A stretch of DNA of 64,000 bases. Origin: Pseudomonadota bacterium. GTDB lineage: Bacteria; Pseudomonadota; Gammaproteobacteria; Burkholderiales; Burkholderiaceae_B. A program made the position numbers and the translations under genes. This document shows positions 27,235 to 36,024 of the stretch, in pieces. The stretch spans positions 124,001 to 188,000 of the forward strand of contig JAEWEV010000034.1 of the NCBI GenBank assembly GCA_023389155.1. The letters run 5' to 3'. The stretch's first letter is position 1, and every line of letters begins with the position of its first letter. The notes beneath the pieces are model-generated. The model did not search any database and was not told the origin of the DNA. It was given only the letters and a program-made list of their open reading frames with translations.

Positions 27235-27630
27235 ATGAAAAACATTTTATTGTTAACTGTGCTGGTTGCAGCATCTACGGCGGTCTCGGCACAAACATTC
27301 TCCGTCGGTGCTTTCGCCAGCAGTGGTGGTGCTGCCAGTACTGTATCGGGCGGTTCGTCTGCGGCAGGCAGTCAGGGTTCCATGGGGACAAGCTCTGCAA
27401 GCAACTCGTCTGCAGCGTCTAACCAGACAACGTCTGCAGCACAGGTACTTGGTGGTGCAAATGGTGTAATGACGCAAACTGGCGGGCAGTCTATTTCAGC
27501 CCAATCGAATACCGGACTGACGTCAGGTCTTGCAGCACAAACATCTAATGCAAATGCAGGCGGCTTCTTTGGTGCGTTGGCTGATGGTAACTTCGGAACA
27601 TTTGGTGGTTTTGCTCAATGGATGCCTTAA
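27235..27630 (+). CDS. Exported uncharged Gly/Ser/Ala/Asn-rich protein B, paralogue of A
   Basis: A 131-aa protein with a signal peptide (to AVSA) and a mature part lacking Lys, Arg, His, Glu and Cys, with one Asp (117). It aligns with protein A through GGSSAAGSQGS, NSSAASNQT, AAQVLGG, SAQSNTG, GLAAQTSNA and GTFGGF, and ends in WMP. The start at 27235 is supported by AAGGAG (27222-27227); an upstream start at 27178 would break the signal peptide. The 150 bases before it hold no other gene. A major/minor subunit relationship with protein A is possible. Confidence 0.75.
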   Translation: MKNILLLTVLVAASTAVSAQTFSVGAFASSGGAASTVSGGSSAAGSQGSMGTSSASNSSAASNQTTSAAQVLGGANGVMTQTGGQSISAQSNTGLTSGLAAQTSNANAGGFFGALADGNFGTFGGFAQWMP

Positions 27631-27709
27631 GGTGAGGTTTTAGCGCAGCAGAAATTACATATAAAACGATTTTCTCGTGGAGAGCCTGGTTTCTCCTTAA
27701 GGAATTGCC

Positions 27710-28372
27710 ATGAAAATACTACTTTTCATCACCCTCGGCTTATTACTGTCGCCACAGGTGTTCGCACAATCGACGAATGCGATCTCCGCATCAAATTCGA
27801 ACTCGTCAAGTGGCGCAAATGCCAACTCTAATCAATCGGCTGATTCCGGAGCCGCGGCAGTTGTAGATCTGACCTTTGGTGGTTCAGAGCAAAGACGAAC
27901 TCAAACTCTTCACACCACGCCCAATGTATACGCTCCGCCAAGTATGTTTGGCGGCGTTAACAATTGCGGACAGTCAAGTACCTTTGGTATTGGCGCGACT
28001 GGCTTTGGCATCGGCGGCTCACTGGCTGGCGAATCCGATGCGTGTAATGCGCGAGAGGATACTAGTATTGCTTATAAACTGGGTTACAAGGATGTTGCGG
28101 ACATGCGTTTCTTCTGCTTTGGTGAAGACGTGAATCGCAAAGCCTATGAAGCCACAGGCAGGACCTGCCCACAATACGCAACGGCCAGGGGACTTCCTAA
28201 TCGTCCGGTTGCCGCTGTCAGCGACCGGCAAATAAACAACAATCAGACTCAGCGCAACGCAGACCGCGTGGTAGCGACCACGCCAGCCAGAAGTCCGGAG
28301 GTTTATGTAGACAGGCCGATAGTTCAGCCGAGCAGCCCACAGGATCTGCGTGCATTCTATGGATCGAATTGA
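27710..28372 (+). CDS. Exported Asn/Ser-rich protein with four cysteines
   Basis: A 220-aa protein of unknown family. A signal peptide (to VFAQ) leads into an Asn/Ser-rich stretch (about 21-48) resembling proteins A and B. A different domain follows, with cysteines at 86, 112, 136 and 153 and a hydrophilic segment with IAYKLGYKDVADMRFFCFG; the C-terminus is Pro/Gln/Asn-rich. It is the third gene in the same direction, 79 bases after protein B, followed by a strong terminator. It could be an assembly, anchoring or nucleating partner of the two uncharged proteins; this is conjecture from linkage and shared composition. Confidence 0.75.
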   Translation: MKILLFITLGLLLSPQVFAQSTNAISASNSNSSSGANANSNQSADSGAAAVVDLTFGGSEQRRTQTLHTTPNVYAPPSMFGGVNNCGQSSTFGIGATGFGIGGSLAGESDACNAREDTSIAYKLGYKDVADMRFFCFGEDVNRKAYEATGRTCPQYATARGLPNRPVAAVSDRQINNNQTQRNADRVVATTPARSPEVYVDRPIVQPSSPQDLRAFYGSN

Positions 28373-28553
28373 ATGAGACATGCGAGGCATTGCCTCTGAC
28401 GAAGACGGAATATCCAATGAGCGATATTCCTGAGAATTTTAAGACACTGGCAGTTTGGAATCACGAGCAGACAATATTTCTATGAAAACAATGTTCTGTT
28501 CGTTCTGGGCAAATTAATTTTAACAATGCACCCAGTGTTAGTAGTAAAAATAA

Positions 28554-28589
28554 CCTCGCTCAATAGCCTTGAGCGGGGTGCTTTTTTTT
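28554..28589 (+). terminator. Strong bidirectional intrinsic terminator
   Basis: A 10-bp stem (CCTCGCTCAA with TTGAGCGGGG, 28554-28563 and 28569-28578, one wobble) is followed on the plus strand by TGCTTTTTTTT. On the minus strand the same stem is followed by TTATTTTT. It closes both the secreted-protein unit and the convergent gentisate operon. The remaining bases of the 326-base gap 28373-28698 include two small hairpins (28384-28396, 28408-28429) and no gene. Confidence 0.88.
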
Positions 28590-28698
28590 CACGGGGAGCG
28601 TCCCGCTTACAGATACGCACTGGAATTACCTTATTAACTGACCGTAGTGGCTCAATTGCTACAAGCTAAGGCAGACAGTTCTCATGAGCGTAAAAAAA

Positions 28699-29337
28699 TC
28701 ACGCATCGGGCTGAGCCAGCGGGGCAGCGTTGGCAAAGGCAGGCAGGGTGCTGCACGTTCTGTCGATTTCACTGATCAGCGGCCAACGTTGCATATCAAC
28801 GTTAAAGCGTCTGGCGCTTTCGATCTGTGGGATCAGATAGACATCGGCCAGAGTGGGAGTGATGCCAAAGCAGAACCCCTTGCGATGGCTGTCTTTTTCG
28901 AGCAGCGCTTCTATCGCATCGAAGCCAGCTGAAATCCAGTGTCCGCACCAGGCATCAATGGCGCTGTCGTCGCTGCAGAAGTTGTTGCGTAAGTATTGCA
29001 GGATGCGTCGGTTGTTGATCGGATGGACGTCACAACCCGTGATTGAAGCCAGAGCGCGAACATAAGCGCGTGCTTCGGATTCGGCGGGCAGTAATGCCGG
29101 TTCGGGATGGGTCTCCTCCAGCCATTCAATGATCGCCGTCGACTGAATGAGTGTTTGACCGTTTTCCAGTGCCAGTGCGGGTACCAAACCTTGCGGGTTA
29201 ATAGCCTTGTATGCGTCCTCTGACTGCTCATCAATACGCAAGTCTATGGGAATATAGTCCGGCGTCAGGCCTTTAAGGTTCAGTGCAATGCGCAGGCGAT
29301 GTGATGTTCCGCTGCGAAAAAAACTATAAAGCTTCAT
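28699..29337 (-). CDS. nagL: Maleylpyruvate isomerase (zeta-class GST type)
   Basis: A 212-aa glutathione-transferase-fold isomerase converting maleylpyruvate to fumarylpyruvate. The N-terminal thioredoxin-like domain has FFRSGTSHRLRIALNLKG and NPQGLVPAL; the C-terminal domain has GCDVHPINNRRIL and LADVYLIPQIESARRF. These match NagL-type maleylpyruvate isomerase more closely than maleylacetoacetate isomerase, and the adjacent gentisate dioxygenase supports this. It is the last gene of the gentisate operon. Confidence 0.93.
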   Translation of the reverse strand: MKLYSFFRSGTSHRLRIALNLKGLTPDYIPIDLRIDEQSEDAYKAINPQGLVPALALENGQTLIQSTAIIEWLEETHPEPALLPAESEARAYVRALASITGCDVHPINNRRILQYLRNNFCSDDSAIDAWCGHWISAGFDAIEALLEKDSHRKGFCFGITPTLADVYLIPQIESARRFNVDMQRWPLISEIDRTCSTLPAFANAAPLAQPDA

Positions 29338-29377
29338 GGGTGTTCCTGTTTCTGAATGAATCGGACCGTCTGGGGCG

Positions 29378-30085
29378 TTATGCGGGCTGGTCTATCACCA
29401 GTTGAATGTCTCCGACCCCTTCAATGCTGCCGGTAATGATATCGCCGGCCACCACGGCGCCTACACCCTCAGGCGTGCCGGTGTATATCAGGTCGCCCGG
29501 TTGCAGGTGATAAAACATTGACAGGTCGGCGATAATTTCGCGAATATTCCAGATGAGCTTGTCCACATTGGATTGCTGTTTAATGGTGCCATTGACCGCC
29601 AGCACTATCGCACCATGTTCTATGATTTTTCCGGGCATGGGAATAATTTCAGATGCGATTGAAGACTGCTCTACATCCTTGCCCAGATCCCAGGGACGGC
29701 CTTTGTCTCTTGCTGTCAGTTGCAAGTCGCGGCGGGTCATGTCCAGGCCGCAGGCGTATCCGTAGATGTGAGCTTCTGCCTGATCAGCAGCAATGCGAAA
29801 TCCGGCCTTGCCAATCACCACGATTAACTCCATTTCGAAATGGTAGTTTTTGGTTTCTGGTGGATAGGTAACTGAGGTGCCTGATAATGTCAGGGTTTGT
29901 GGACTTTTCGTGAAGTAAAACGGACGTTCTGTACTTTTGTCTACCGGCTTGCCCATTTCCGATGCATGCGCGTGATAGTTGCGTCCCACGAAGAACAGGC
30001 GGTTAACAGGCAGATGCGCTTCCTTGTCTTTCACAGGCAGAGATGGCACAACAGGAGGGGTCCAAAGATAACGAATGTCGGTCAT
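29378..30085 (-). CDS. nagK: Fumarylpyruvate hydrolase (FAH family)
   Basis: A 235-aa fumarylacetoacetate-hydrolase-family enzyme that splits fumarylpyruvate into fumarate and pyruvate. Metal-site motifs are present (FVGRNYHAHASEMG, FEMELIVVIGK, YACGLDMTRRDLQ, YTGTPEGVG). ATG 30085 is preferred over an in-frame TTG at 30100, with GGAAA upstream. It lies between the gentisate dioxygenase and maleylpyruvate isomerase genes, giving the complete lower pathway. Confidence 0.94.
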   Translation of the reverse strand: MTDIRYLWTPPVVPSLPVKDKEAHLPVNRLFFVGRNYHAHASEMGKPVDKSTERPFYFTKSPQTLTLSGTSVTYPPETKNYHFEMELIVVIGKAGFRIAADQAEAHIYGYACGLDMTRRDLQLTARDKGRPWDLGKDVEQSSIASEIIPMPGKIIEHGAIVLAVNGTIKQQSNVDKLIWNIREIIADLSMFYHLQPGDLIYTGTPEGVGAVVAGDIITGSIEGVGDIQLVIDQPA

Positions 30086-30175
30086 AGCATTTCCAGTCAA
30101 AACGAAGGTTTGCAGCGTTGACCCGCCGCGGAAAAATGGGTTTTTCGCATCAAGCCAAATGAGGGGGGCAGGGAA

Positions 30176-31312
30176 CTATCGGGCAGGTTCGATGTGCTCG
30201 CGGTAAGCATGCAGCGCATCAAAAATAGGCGTATCGCTGAAGCGGAACAGATCCAGCGACTGTTGATCAGCATCGCACCTTGCGGTGAAAGGCTGCCATG
30301 ACGGCACGACAAACATATCTCCAGGACGAACCTGCCATTGATGTTCGCCGACAGTGACTGATCCCTGACCATCGAATACCTGAAAAACTGACGAGCCCAC
30401 TTCGCGGCGAGTCTGCGTCTGTGCACCGCCTCGCACACGATGCATTTCACATCGCATGGTGGGAAGTACATCGCGCCCGTTTGTCGGGTTGGTATAGCGC
30501 ACGGCGGCGTGGCCCGGACTGAGTGTGGCAGGGTAGCCTTCTGATTCCAGCGCCAGCTGTTCGTTCAGGGCTTTGTCCGTATCCTGCCAGCGGTAGGCCA
30601 GCAGTGGCGTGGCCGGTTCATCTTCCAGATGAGACACGGGACGCAGTCCGGGGTGGGCCCAAAGACGTTCGGAGCGAGATAGAGCCGGCTGTTGATATTC
30701 CTCGGAGTTGAGTTTTTCCCGACCAGTTTCAAAGAACTGCGATTCGGTGTAATAGGAGAAGGGGATGTCCAGTCCGTCGATCCAAGCCATGGGCTCCGTG
30801 GCGGCGTTATGGTGCGCATGCCAGTTCCAGCCACCCTGGGGAAGAAAATCACCGCGCGACATACGTACCGAATCGCCATTGACTACCGTCCATACGCCTT
30901 CGCCCTCTACCACAAAGCGAAAGGCGTGCTGGGTGTGGCGGTGTTCCGGCGCGTTTTCCCCTGGCATCAGATACTGTATGGCTGCCCACAGTGTTGGGGT
31001 GGCAAACGGGCGTCCGCCTAGTGCCGGGTTGGCCAGTGCAATGGCGCGGCGTTCTCCACCCCGGCCCACAGGCACAATGCGACCTGCTTCGTTTGCCAGT
31101 TGCAACAGGCGGTCCCAGTGCCACAGATGTGGAATAGCCTGGCTTCTGGGGTGTAGCGGCATCAGGTTACCGATCTCGGTCCATAATGGCACCAGCATTT
31201 CCTGCTCGAAACCGCGATATAGCTGCTCGAGTTCAGGGGTCGGCTCAGGTTGGCCGGGAGATGATATGGCTTTGAGTTTCACAGGAGAGGGTGTGGCGTT
31301 GATGATACTCAT
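30176..31312 (-). CDS. nagI: Gentisate 1,2-dioxygenase
   Basis: A 378-aa double-cupin Fe(II) dioxygenase that opens gentisate to maleylpyruvate. Iron ligand candidates are H124 and H126 (PEHRHTQHAFRF) and H165 (GWNWHAHHN) in the N-terminal cupin; a second cupin lies at about 290-360 (VFDGQGSV, RPGDMFVVPSW). The ATG at 31312 is 14 bases after the Bug receptor stop. The product feeds the next two genes. Confidence 0.95.
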   Translation of the reverse strand: MSIINATPSPVKLKAISSPGQPEPTPELEQLYRGFEQEMLVPLWTEIGNLMPLHPRSQAIPHLWHWDRLLQLANEAGRIVPVGRGGERRAIALANPALGGRPFATPTLWAAIQYLMPGENAPEHRHTQHAFRFVVEGEGVWTVVNGDSVRMSRGDFLPQGGWNWHAHHNAATEPMAWIDGLDIPFSYYTESQFFETGREKLNSEEYQQPALSRSERLWAHPGLRPVSHLEDEPATPLLAYRWQDTDKALNEQLALESEGYPATLSPGHAAVRYTNPTNGRDVLPTMRCEMHRVRGGAQTQTRREVGSSVFQVFDGQGSVTVGEHQWQVRPGDMFVVPSWQPFTARCDADQQSLDLFRFSDTPIFDALHAYREHIEPAR

Positions 31313-31326
31313 AACGGGAGCTCCAA

Positions 31327-32313
31327 TTAATCCAGACTGATTTTTGCACTATCGATCAGGTTTTCATATGTGGTTGATTTCTGATCAAGGCGTTTTCGCA
31401 ATTCGGCAAGGGTCCAGTCCAGCGGTTCGAAGGCAAAGGTATCAAAGCGCTTGCGTACGTCAGGGTCAGCGAGCACCGTCGTGATGTCTGCATGAATCTT
31501 GTCACGTATCTCCGGAGCAATGCCCTTGGGTGCAACCAGTGAAACGATGGAGTTGACATCAAGCTTCGACGGGCCTCCCGACTCGGCAACAGTGGGAACA
31601 TCGGGGAACAGACTATGACGTTGAGGTGCAGCAATGGCCAGATAACGCAGCTTGCCGCTGTCGAACACAGGCCGTGTAGAAGGTATCGTTCCAAATGCCC
31701 AATCCACTTCACCGTTGGCAACCGATGTATAAAGCTGGCTCACTTCCTTGTAGGCGATGTGCAGCATTTTTGTGCCGGTCAGGGAACCCAGCCATTCGCC
31801 ACCAAGATGCCCGGGACTGCCGACGAACCAGGAACCATATGTGACCGCGTCGGGTTTGACTCTGGCTGCGGCAATAAGATCGCTCATATTCTTCCACGGA
31901 GATTTTTCGCTGACGGCGATCATGAACGGGGTATAAAAGAGGGGGGCTACCAGATCGAACTTCTCCAACGGGAAATACTTTCGGGATTTGTACAAATGGG
32001 GGAGTGCAGAAATATGTTCGCTATCGAGCTGCAAAAGCGCATAGCCATCCGGGCGCTGCCTGCTCACCGCTTCCAGTGCAATGAATCCGCCCCCGCCTGG
32101 ACGATTCTCGACAACAACAGGTTGTTTCCACATTTTGCTTAGTTCCTGGCTAACGATTCGTAGCACGACATCAGGTCCGCTACCCACAGAGAAGGCGGTA
32201 TATAAGGTGACAGGTTTTTGAGGATAATCGGAGGTCTGGGCCCAGGTGGCGCTGCTCAGGCAACTCGTGATCAATGCTGTTGCCAGCAGGGTACGGCACT
32301 TGTGAAAAAACAT
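31327..32313 (-). CDS. Bug/TctC-family receptor in the gentisate operon
   Basis: A 328-aa periplasmic receptor with signal peptide (to SSATWAQ) and family motifs YPQKPVTLYTAFS, VVENRPGGGGFIALEAV and VTYGSWFVGSPGHLGGEWL. The canonical HVPYKG loop is replaced by HIAYKEV. The start at 32313 is set by GGAGACAAACC immediately upstream; an earlier in-frame start lies inside unrelated sequence. Its place between the monooxygenase and dioxygenase genes implies that it binds 3-hydroxybenzoate, gentisate or a close relative, although most Bug proteins are studied with aliphatic carboxylates. Confidence 0.92.
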   Translation of the reverse strand: MFFHKCRTLLATALITSCLSSATWAQTSDYPQKPVTLYTAFSVGSGPDVVLRIVSQELSKMWKQPVVVENRPGGGGFIALEAVSRQRPDGYALLQLDSEHISALPHLYKSRKYFPLEKFDLVAPLFYTPFMIAVSEKSPWKNMSDLIAAARVKPDAVTYGSWFVGSPGHLGGEWLGSLTGTKMLHIAYKEVSQLYTSVANGEVDWAFGTIPSTRPVFDSGKLRYLAIAAPQRHSLFPDVPTVAESGGPSKLDVNSIVSLVAPKGIAPEIRDKIHADITTVLADPDVRKRFDTFAFEPLDWTLAELRKRLDQKSTTYENLIDSAKISLD

Positions 32314-32357
32314 GGTTTGTCTCCAGGTAGGATATTTTTTTTGGTGTGAGGGAGCAT

Positions 32358-33563
32358 TCATAGCCGGCTGCCTTGCATGCAATTTTTTGCGTTCCAGCCA
32401 TACAACCACTGCAGATTGTCATAGAAACGTGATTGTGGCGTATCTTTCCATAGTGAGTTGCGTACAGTCCTTTCCACGCCTGCCGCGTGATAGATACGCC
32501 CCATCTCTCGCGTTGACCAGACGACACGGGCGGTGCGAGGAATGCGTAGTGATTCGTAAAGCCTGAATGCGGCGGGAAGGTCGCCATCGCACGTTCGAAC
32601 CGACAGTCCCAGTGTGACCGCGTCTTCGAGCGCCATACAGGCACCTTGTGCCATGTACTGCGACATCGGGTGCGCGGCATCGCCCAGAATGGTCGCACGC
32701 CCAATACTCCATTGTTCAACCGGTTCCCTGTCCGCCGTCGCCCATCTGCGCCATGATTCCGGCAGATCCAGCAACCGGCGCGGGCGGCGGTGAATACCCT
32801 CAAAATACGAAAGCACCTCTTCCTTGCTGCCATCGCGCACCCCCCATTCCTCCTGTTCCCGACTATGGAAGGTCACAACGAGATTGTATTGTTCGCCACC
32901 TCGCAGTGGATAGTGCACGAGGTGACAGCGCGGACCGGCCCAAAGCACAGGCGCATTAATGCGCAGATCTTCGGGCATGCGCGCCTTGTCAACAACCGCA
33001 CGATAGACAACGTGTCCGGTGACGCGGGGAGCGCCGCCGATCAGGTGGTCGCGTACGACAGATTTCACCCCGTCACACCCGACCACTACATCGGCCTGGA
33101 AGACATTCCCGTTCGTATCTGTTACTTCGGCGAACGCTTCCGTTTGCCTGAATCCCTGAATTTGCGTGGATGTGTGAAACGAAATCAGGGGATCGTCCTG
33201 TACACCCTGCAAAATTGCACCATGGATATCCGCCCTGTGGATTACGGCATACGGGCCGTTGAAGCGGTCGCGAAATGTCTGATCCGTCTGAATCCGAACG
33301 ATTTCCGTATTATCAACGGCGTCCATCATGATAATGTGATCAGTAAAGACCGCGCACTTTCTGGCTGCGGTACCGACCCCCAACGCATCCAAAGCCGCAA
33401 AGGCGTTTGGCCCCAGCTGAATGCCGGCGCCAATCTCGCCGATATGCGAGGCCTGCTCCAGCAATTGCACCTGAATGCCCTGACGGGTCAGAGCCAGCGC
33501 TGCTGCCAGCCCGCCGATCCCTCCGCCCACAACAATGGCTCGTTTAGGATGCGTGGATGTCAT
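32358..33563 (-). CDS. FAD-dependent aromatic monooxygenase (3-hydroxybenzoate 6-hydroxylase-like)
   Basis: A 401-aa group A flavoprotein hydroxylase. The N-terminal FAD motif VGGGIGGLA (about 12-20), the NAD(P)H/FAD DG motif (VVGCDGVKS) and GDAAHPMSQYMAQGACMALEDA are present. The start at 33563 follows AGGAGA. Because gentisate dioxygenase and the rest of the pathway follow, the likely reaction is para-hydroxylation of 3-hydroxybenzoate to gentisate; salicylate 5-hydroxylation by this single-component type is less likely. Divergent from a LysR gene. Confidence 0.92.
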   Translation of the reverse strand: MTSTHPKRAIVVGGGIGGLAAALALTRQGIQVQLLEQASHIGEIGAGIQLGPNAFAALDALGVGTAARKCAVFTDHIIMMDAVDNTEIVRIQTDQTFRDRFNGPYAVIHRADIHGAILQGVQDDPLISFHTSTQIQGFRQTEAFAEVTDTNGNVFQADVVVGCDGVKSVVRDHLIGGAPRVTGHVVYRAVVDKARMPEDLRINAPVLWAGPRCHLVHYPLRGGEQYNLVVTFHSREQEEWGVRDGSKEEVLSYFEGIHRRPRRLLDLPESWRRWATADREPVEQWSIGRATILGDAAHPMSQYMAQGACMALEDAVTLGLSVRTCDGDLPAAFRLYESLRIPRTARVVWSTREMGRIYHAAGVERTVRNSLWKDTPQSRFYDNLQWLYGWNAKNCMQGSRL

Positions 33564-33648
33564 GGTCGTCTCCTGTCCGGTTCTGTTCTCATCATTGTCA
33601 TTATTCCTGCTTTGGTATATATTTAAAAATGAAATATAATTATTATCC

Positions 33649-33664
33649 ATACGAAAAAAAGTAT
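33649..33664. promoter_or_regulatory. Candidate LysR box (ATAC-N8-GTAT)
   Basis: ATAC (33649-33652) and GTAT (33661-33664) form an inverted repeat with an 8-base spacer, close to the ATAC-N7-GTAT pattern of aromatic LysR regulators. It lies in the 115-base gap between the divergent monooxygenase and LysR genes, 15 bases before the regulator start. Confidence 0.4.
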
Positions 33665-33678
33665 ATCTGGGAGTTGCC

Positions 33679-34605
33679 ATGGACTGGACCCAACGCTTAC
33701 GCCTGCGGCATGTAAAAATGTTGCTAAGCTTGGCGCAAACCCACAATCTCAGTCATTCGGCAGCGAAACTGAATACCACGCAACCCGGCCTTTCCAAATG
33801 GCTGAAGGATCTGGAAGAGGATATTGGTTTGCCGCTGTTTGAACGACATGCGCGTGGCCTGATACCTACGCCATATGGCGAGATGCTGATTACCCATGCC
33901 CGACGCATAAACAACCAGCTCGATCGAGCCCGCGACGATATGGAAGCCTTGCGGGAAGGGGAGAGTGGTCGCGTCACGATTGGCGCCAGCGGTGTGGCGG
34001 CTTCGGACACGGTACCTCTTGCCATTATTCGCGTGCTCGAACGTATGCCCAAGGCCAGGGTCAGTCTTGTCGAGGGCACCACAGATCGTCTGACAGCGCA
34101 ACTGGAGGAAGGCGTTCTGGATATCGTTCTGGGTCGCGCCGACTCGGAGTTTGTCACACCTACGCTTGAATCAGAATTACTGTTCTTCGATGGAATCCAT
34201 TTCATGGTTCGTCCTGACCATCCTCTGCTGCATCGTCATATGCTTTCCTGGGAAGATCTGCATGCTTACCGCTGGATTGTGTGGCCCAAAGGTACGCCAG
34301 TGCGCAATGCATTGGATAGTGCGCTGGCCAAGGCAGATCAGCTACTGGCGCCCGATATGCTGGAAACCAATTCGGTGACAGCCAACCTGACACTACTCAA
34401 TAACAGCGACATGATCGGCGTCGCCTCGCATCGGGCGGCAGTCAGACTGGCGCAAATGAACATTTTGCGCATTCTTCCCATGACATTGTCTGGATCGGGG
34501 GCAGTTGCCATGTACTGGAATAGGGACACGTTCAAATCTCACGCCGTACAGCTTGCGATGGACTGCCTGCGTGAAGTCGTGCAGGAATACGAAGTCGGAA
34601 GGTAG
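33679..34605 (+). CDS. LysR-family regulator, likely of the gentisate operon
   Basis: A 308-aa LysR regulator with N-terminal winged helix (LRHVKMLLSLAQTHNLSHSAAKLNTTQPGLS at about 8-38) and a C-terminal periplasmic-binding-like effector domain from about residue 95. It is transcribed away from the 3-hydroxybenzoate/gentisate operon, the usual arrangement for an activator with an aromatic inducer. Its own stop is 41 bases from the convergent FAD oxidoreductase gene. Confidence 0.92.
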   Translation: MDWTQRLRLRHVKMLLSLAQTHNLSHSAAKLNTTQPGLSKWLKDLEEDIGLPLFERHARGLIPTPYGEMLITHARRINNQLDRARDDMEALREGESGRVTIGASGVAASDTVPLAIIRVLERMPKARVSLVEGTTDRLTAQLEEGVLDIVLGRADSEFVTPTLESELLFFDGIHFMVRPDHPLLHRHMLSWEDLHAYRWIVWPKGTPVRNALDSALAKADQLLAPDMLETNSVTANLTLLNNSDMIGVASHRAAVRLAQMNILRILPMTLSGSGAVAMYWNRDTFKSHAVQLAMDCLREVVQEYEVGR

Positions 34606-34646
34606 AACGTGAGAAATCCGCTATTTGCAGCCAGTTTGCAATAATC

Positions 34647-36002
34647 CTAAGGGTGCAGAAGACATCCGTCTGCACGTAAGTACGTTTGCAAGCGCCGTGG
34701 ATCAACCGTTTGTACTGGGGCGCTACCTGCAAGTGCGGCGGCGGTTCCCGCCGCCTGGCCCATGACGAAGCAACCACCGCTGGCTCTTGCGGCCGACTGA
34801 CCTTCATGGGTCATGGAAGCACACCGTCCTGCAACCAGCAGATTTTGAACATTTGCTGGGACGAGCATTCGCCATGGAAGATCGTTATAGGCTCTGTCTG
34901 GATCAGAAGGAAAGCCCCAGGAAATACGCCCCGGGCTATGCAACTCCATAGGCCAGGCATTGATGCCGATTGTGTCATCAAACCGTGCAGACTGCAGTAT
35001 GTCATACCCGGTCAGCATATATTGGCCCTGGATGCGGCGGGTTTCCCGGATTCCGATCTGCGGCGCGATTTCAACAATACGGGAATTTGCAAAGCCAGGT
35101 ACCTGTTCACGCAAAAAGCGGAAGTAATCGATGATCTGACGCCGACCCTCGAGCTCGCCTGCGCTGAGTTCTGCCGCATCCACTGCATTCATTGCTCGAC
35201 CTTCGGCGTTGGCAATTTGTGTGACGTTCGCCCGCCATTCGGACGAGTGAATTTGTGGTCTCAGGATCGCTCCTTCGCGAGGGAACCGGTAACGTCCAGG
35301 GTGTTCGCGTTGCACCCGTTCCATGATGTCATTGATGGCTTTGAACTCACCTACGGCAGGAATGGCGGCCGAGGCATCCACATGGCCGACACGAAACATG
35401 GTGGTTGGAAACAGTCCGCTACCGTGCCCGTCACCGATCTCGAAAGGAACGCCGGCAAATACCGCAACATCGGCGTCACCGGAACAGTCGACAAAAACAT
35501 TGGCACGAATGGCTTCGCGACCGGATTTCGTCTCAATGACTAGCGCGGTAATACGGGAACCGTCCATTAGCACGGCGCATGCACGGGCATGGAACAACAG
35601 GTGTACACCCGCATCGACCATCCATTGGTCGGCAGCACATTTGTAGACCGAGGTATCGTACGATCGTACGCGAATCCGCCCCTGCATTCCGTCCTGTGGC
35701 TGATTCAGGCCATCCAGAGCCTGCAGGCGAGAGAGCAGTTCGTCGACGGCGCCATGTACCAACTGCCGCATTTCACCATTGTGACGTCCATAAAGACCAG
35801 CAAAGTTGGTCACTCCACCTGCTGTACCCATCCCTCCGAGAAAGCCATAAGACTCGATCAGAAGGGTTTGGGCGCCATGGCGCGCCGCACTGGCAGCAGC
35901 AGCCAGTCCGGCGGGGCCGCCACCGATGACGACAACGTCGTACTCGCCCCGAACCGGCAATTGGCGAGCCGGCTCCTGTAAAGTTGCCTGAGAGGAGGTC
36001 AT
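34647..36002 (-). CDS. FAD-dependent oxidoreductase (FAD_oxidored type)
   Basis: A 451-aa flavoprotein with an N-terminal FAD-binding motif VIGGGPAGLAAAASA (about 25-39), ESYGFLGGMGTAGGVTNFAG, the FVDCSGDADVAVFAG segment and a C-terminal LVAGRCASMTHEGQSAARASGGCFVMGQAAG block. This is the PF12831 layout, whose members oxidise varied substrates, so no specific reaction is claimed. It is 22 bases downstream of a Bug receptor gene on the same strand; together they form a two-gene cassette. Confidence 0.87.
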   Translation of the reverse strand: MTSSQATLQEPARQLPVRGEYDVVVIGGGPAGLAAAASAARHGAQTLLIESYGFLGGMGTAGGVTNFAGLYGRHNGEMRQLVHGAVDELLSRLQALDGLNQPQDGMQGRIRVRSYDTSVYKCAADQWMVDAGVHLLFHARACAVLMDGSRITALVIETKSGREAIRANVFVDCSGDADVAVFAGVPFEIGDGHGSGLFPTTMFRVGHVDASAAIPAVGEFKAINDIMERVQREHPGRYRFPREGAILRPQIHSSEWRANVTQIANAEGRAMNAVDAAELSAGELEGRRQIIDYFRFLREQVPGFANSRIVEIAPQIGIRETRRIQGQYMLTGYDILQSARFDDTIGINAWPMELHSPGRISWGFPSDPDRAYNDLPWRMLVPANVQNLLVAGRCASMTHEGQSAARASGGCFVMGQAAGTAAALAGSAPVQTVDPRRLQTYLRADGCLLHP

Positions 36003-36024
36003 GATTGTTGTCCTTTTTTAGTGC

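Noticed and set aside
32314..32409. A 32-residue N-terminal extension of the Bug protein in the gentisate operon
   Set aside because: It would overlap the monooxygenase gene and precede the signal peptide; GGAGA before 32313 marks the real start.
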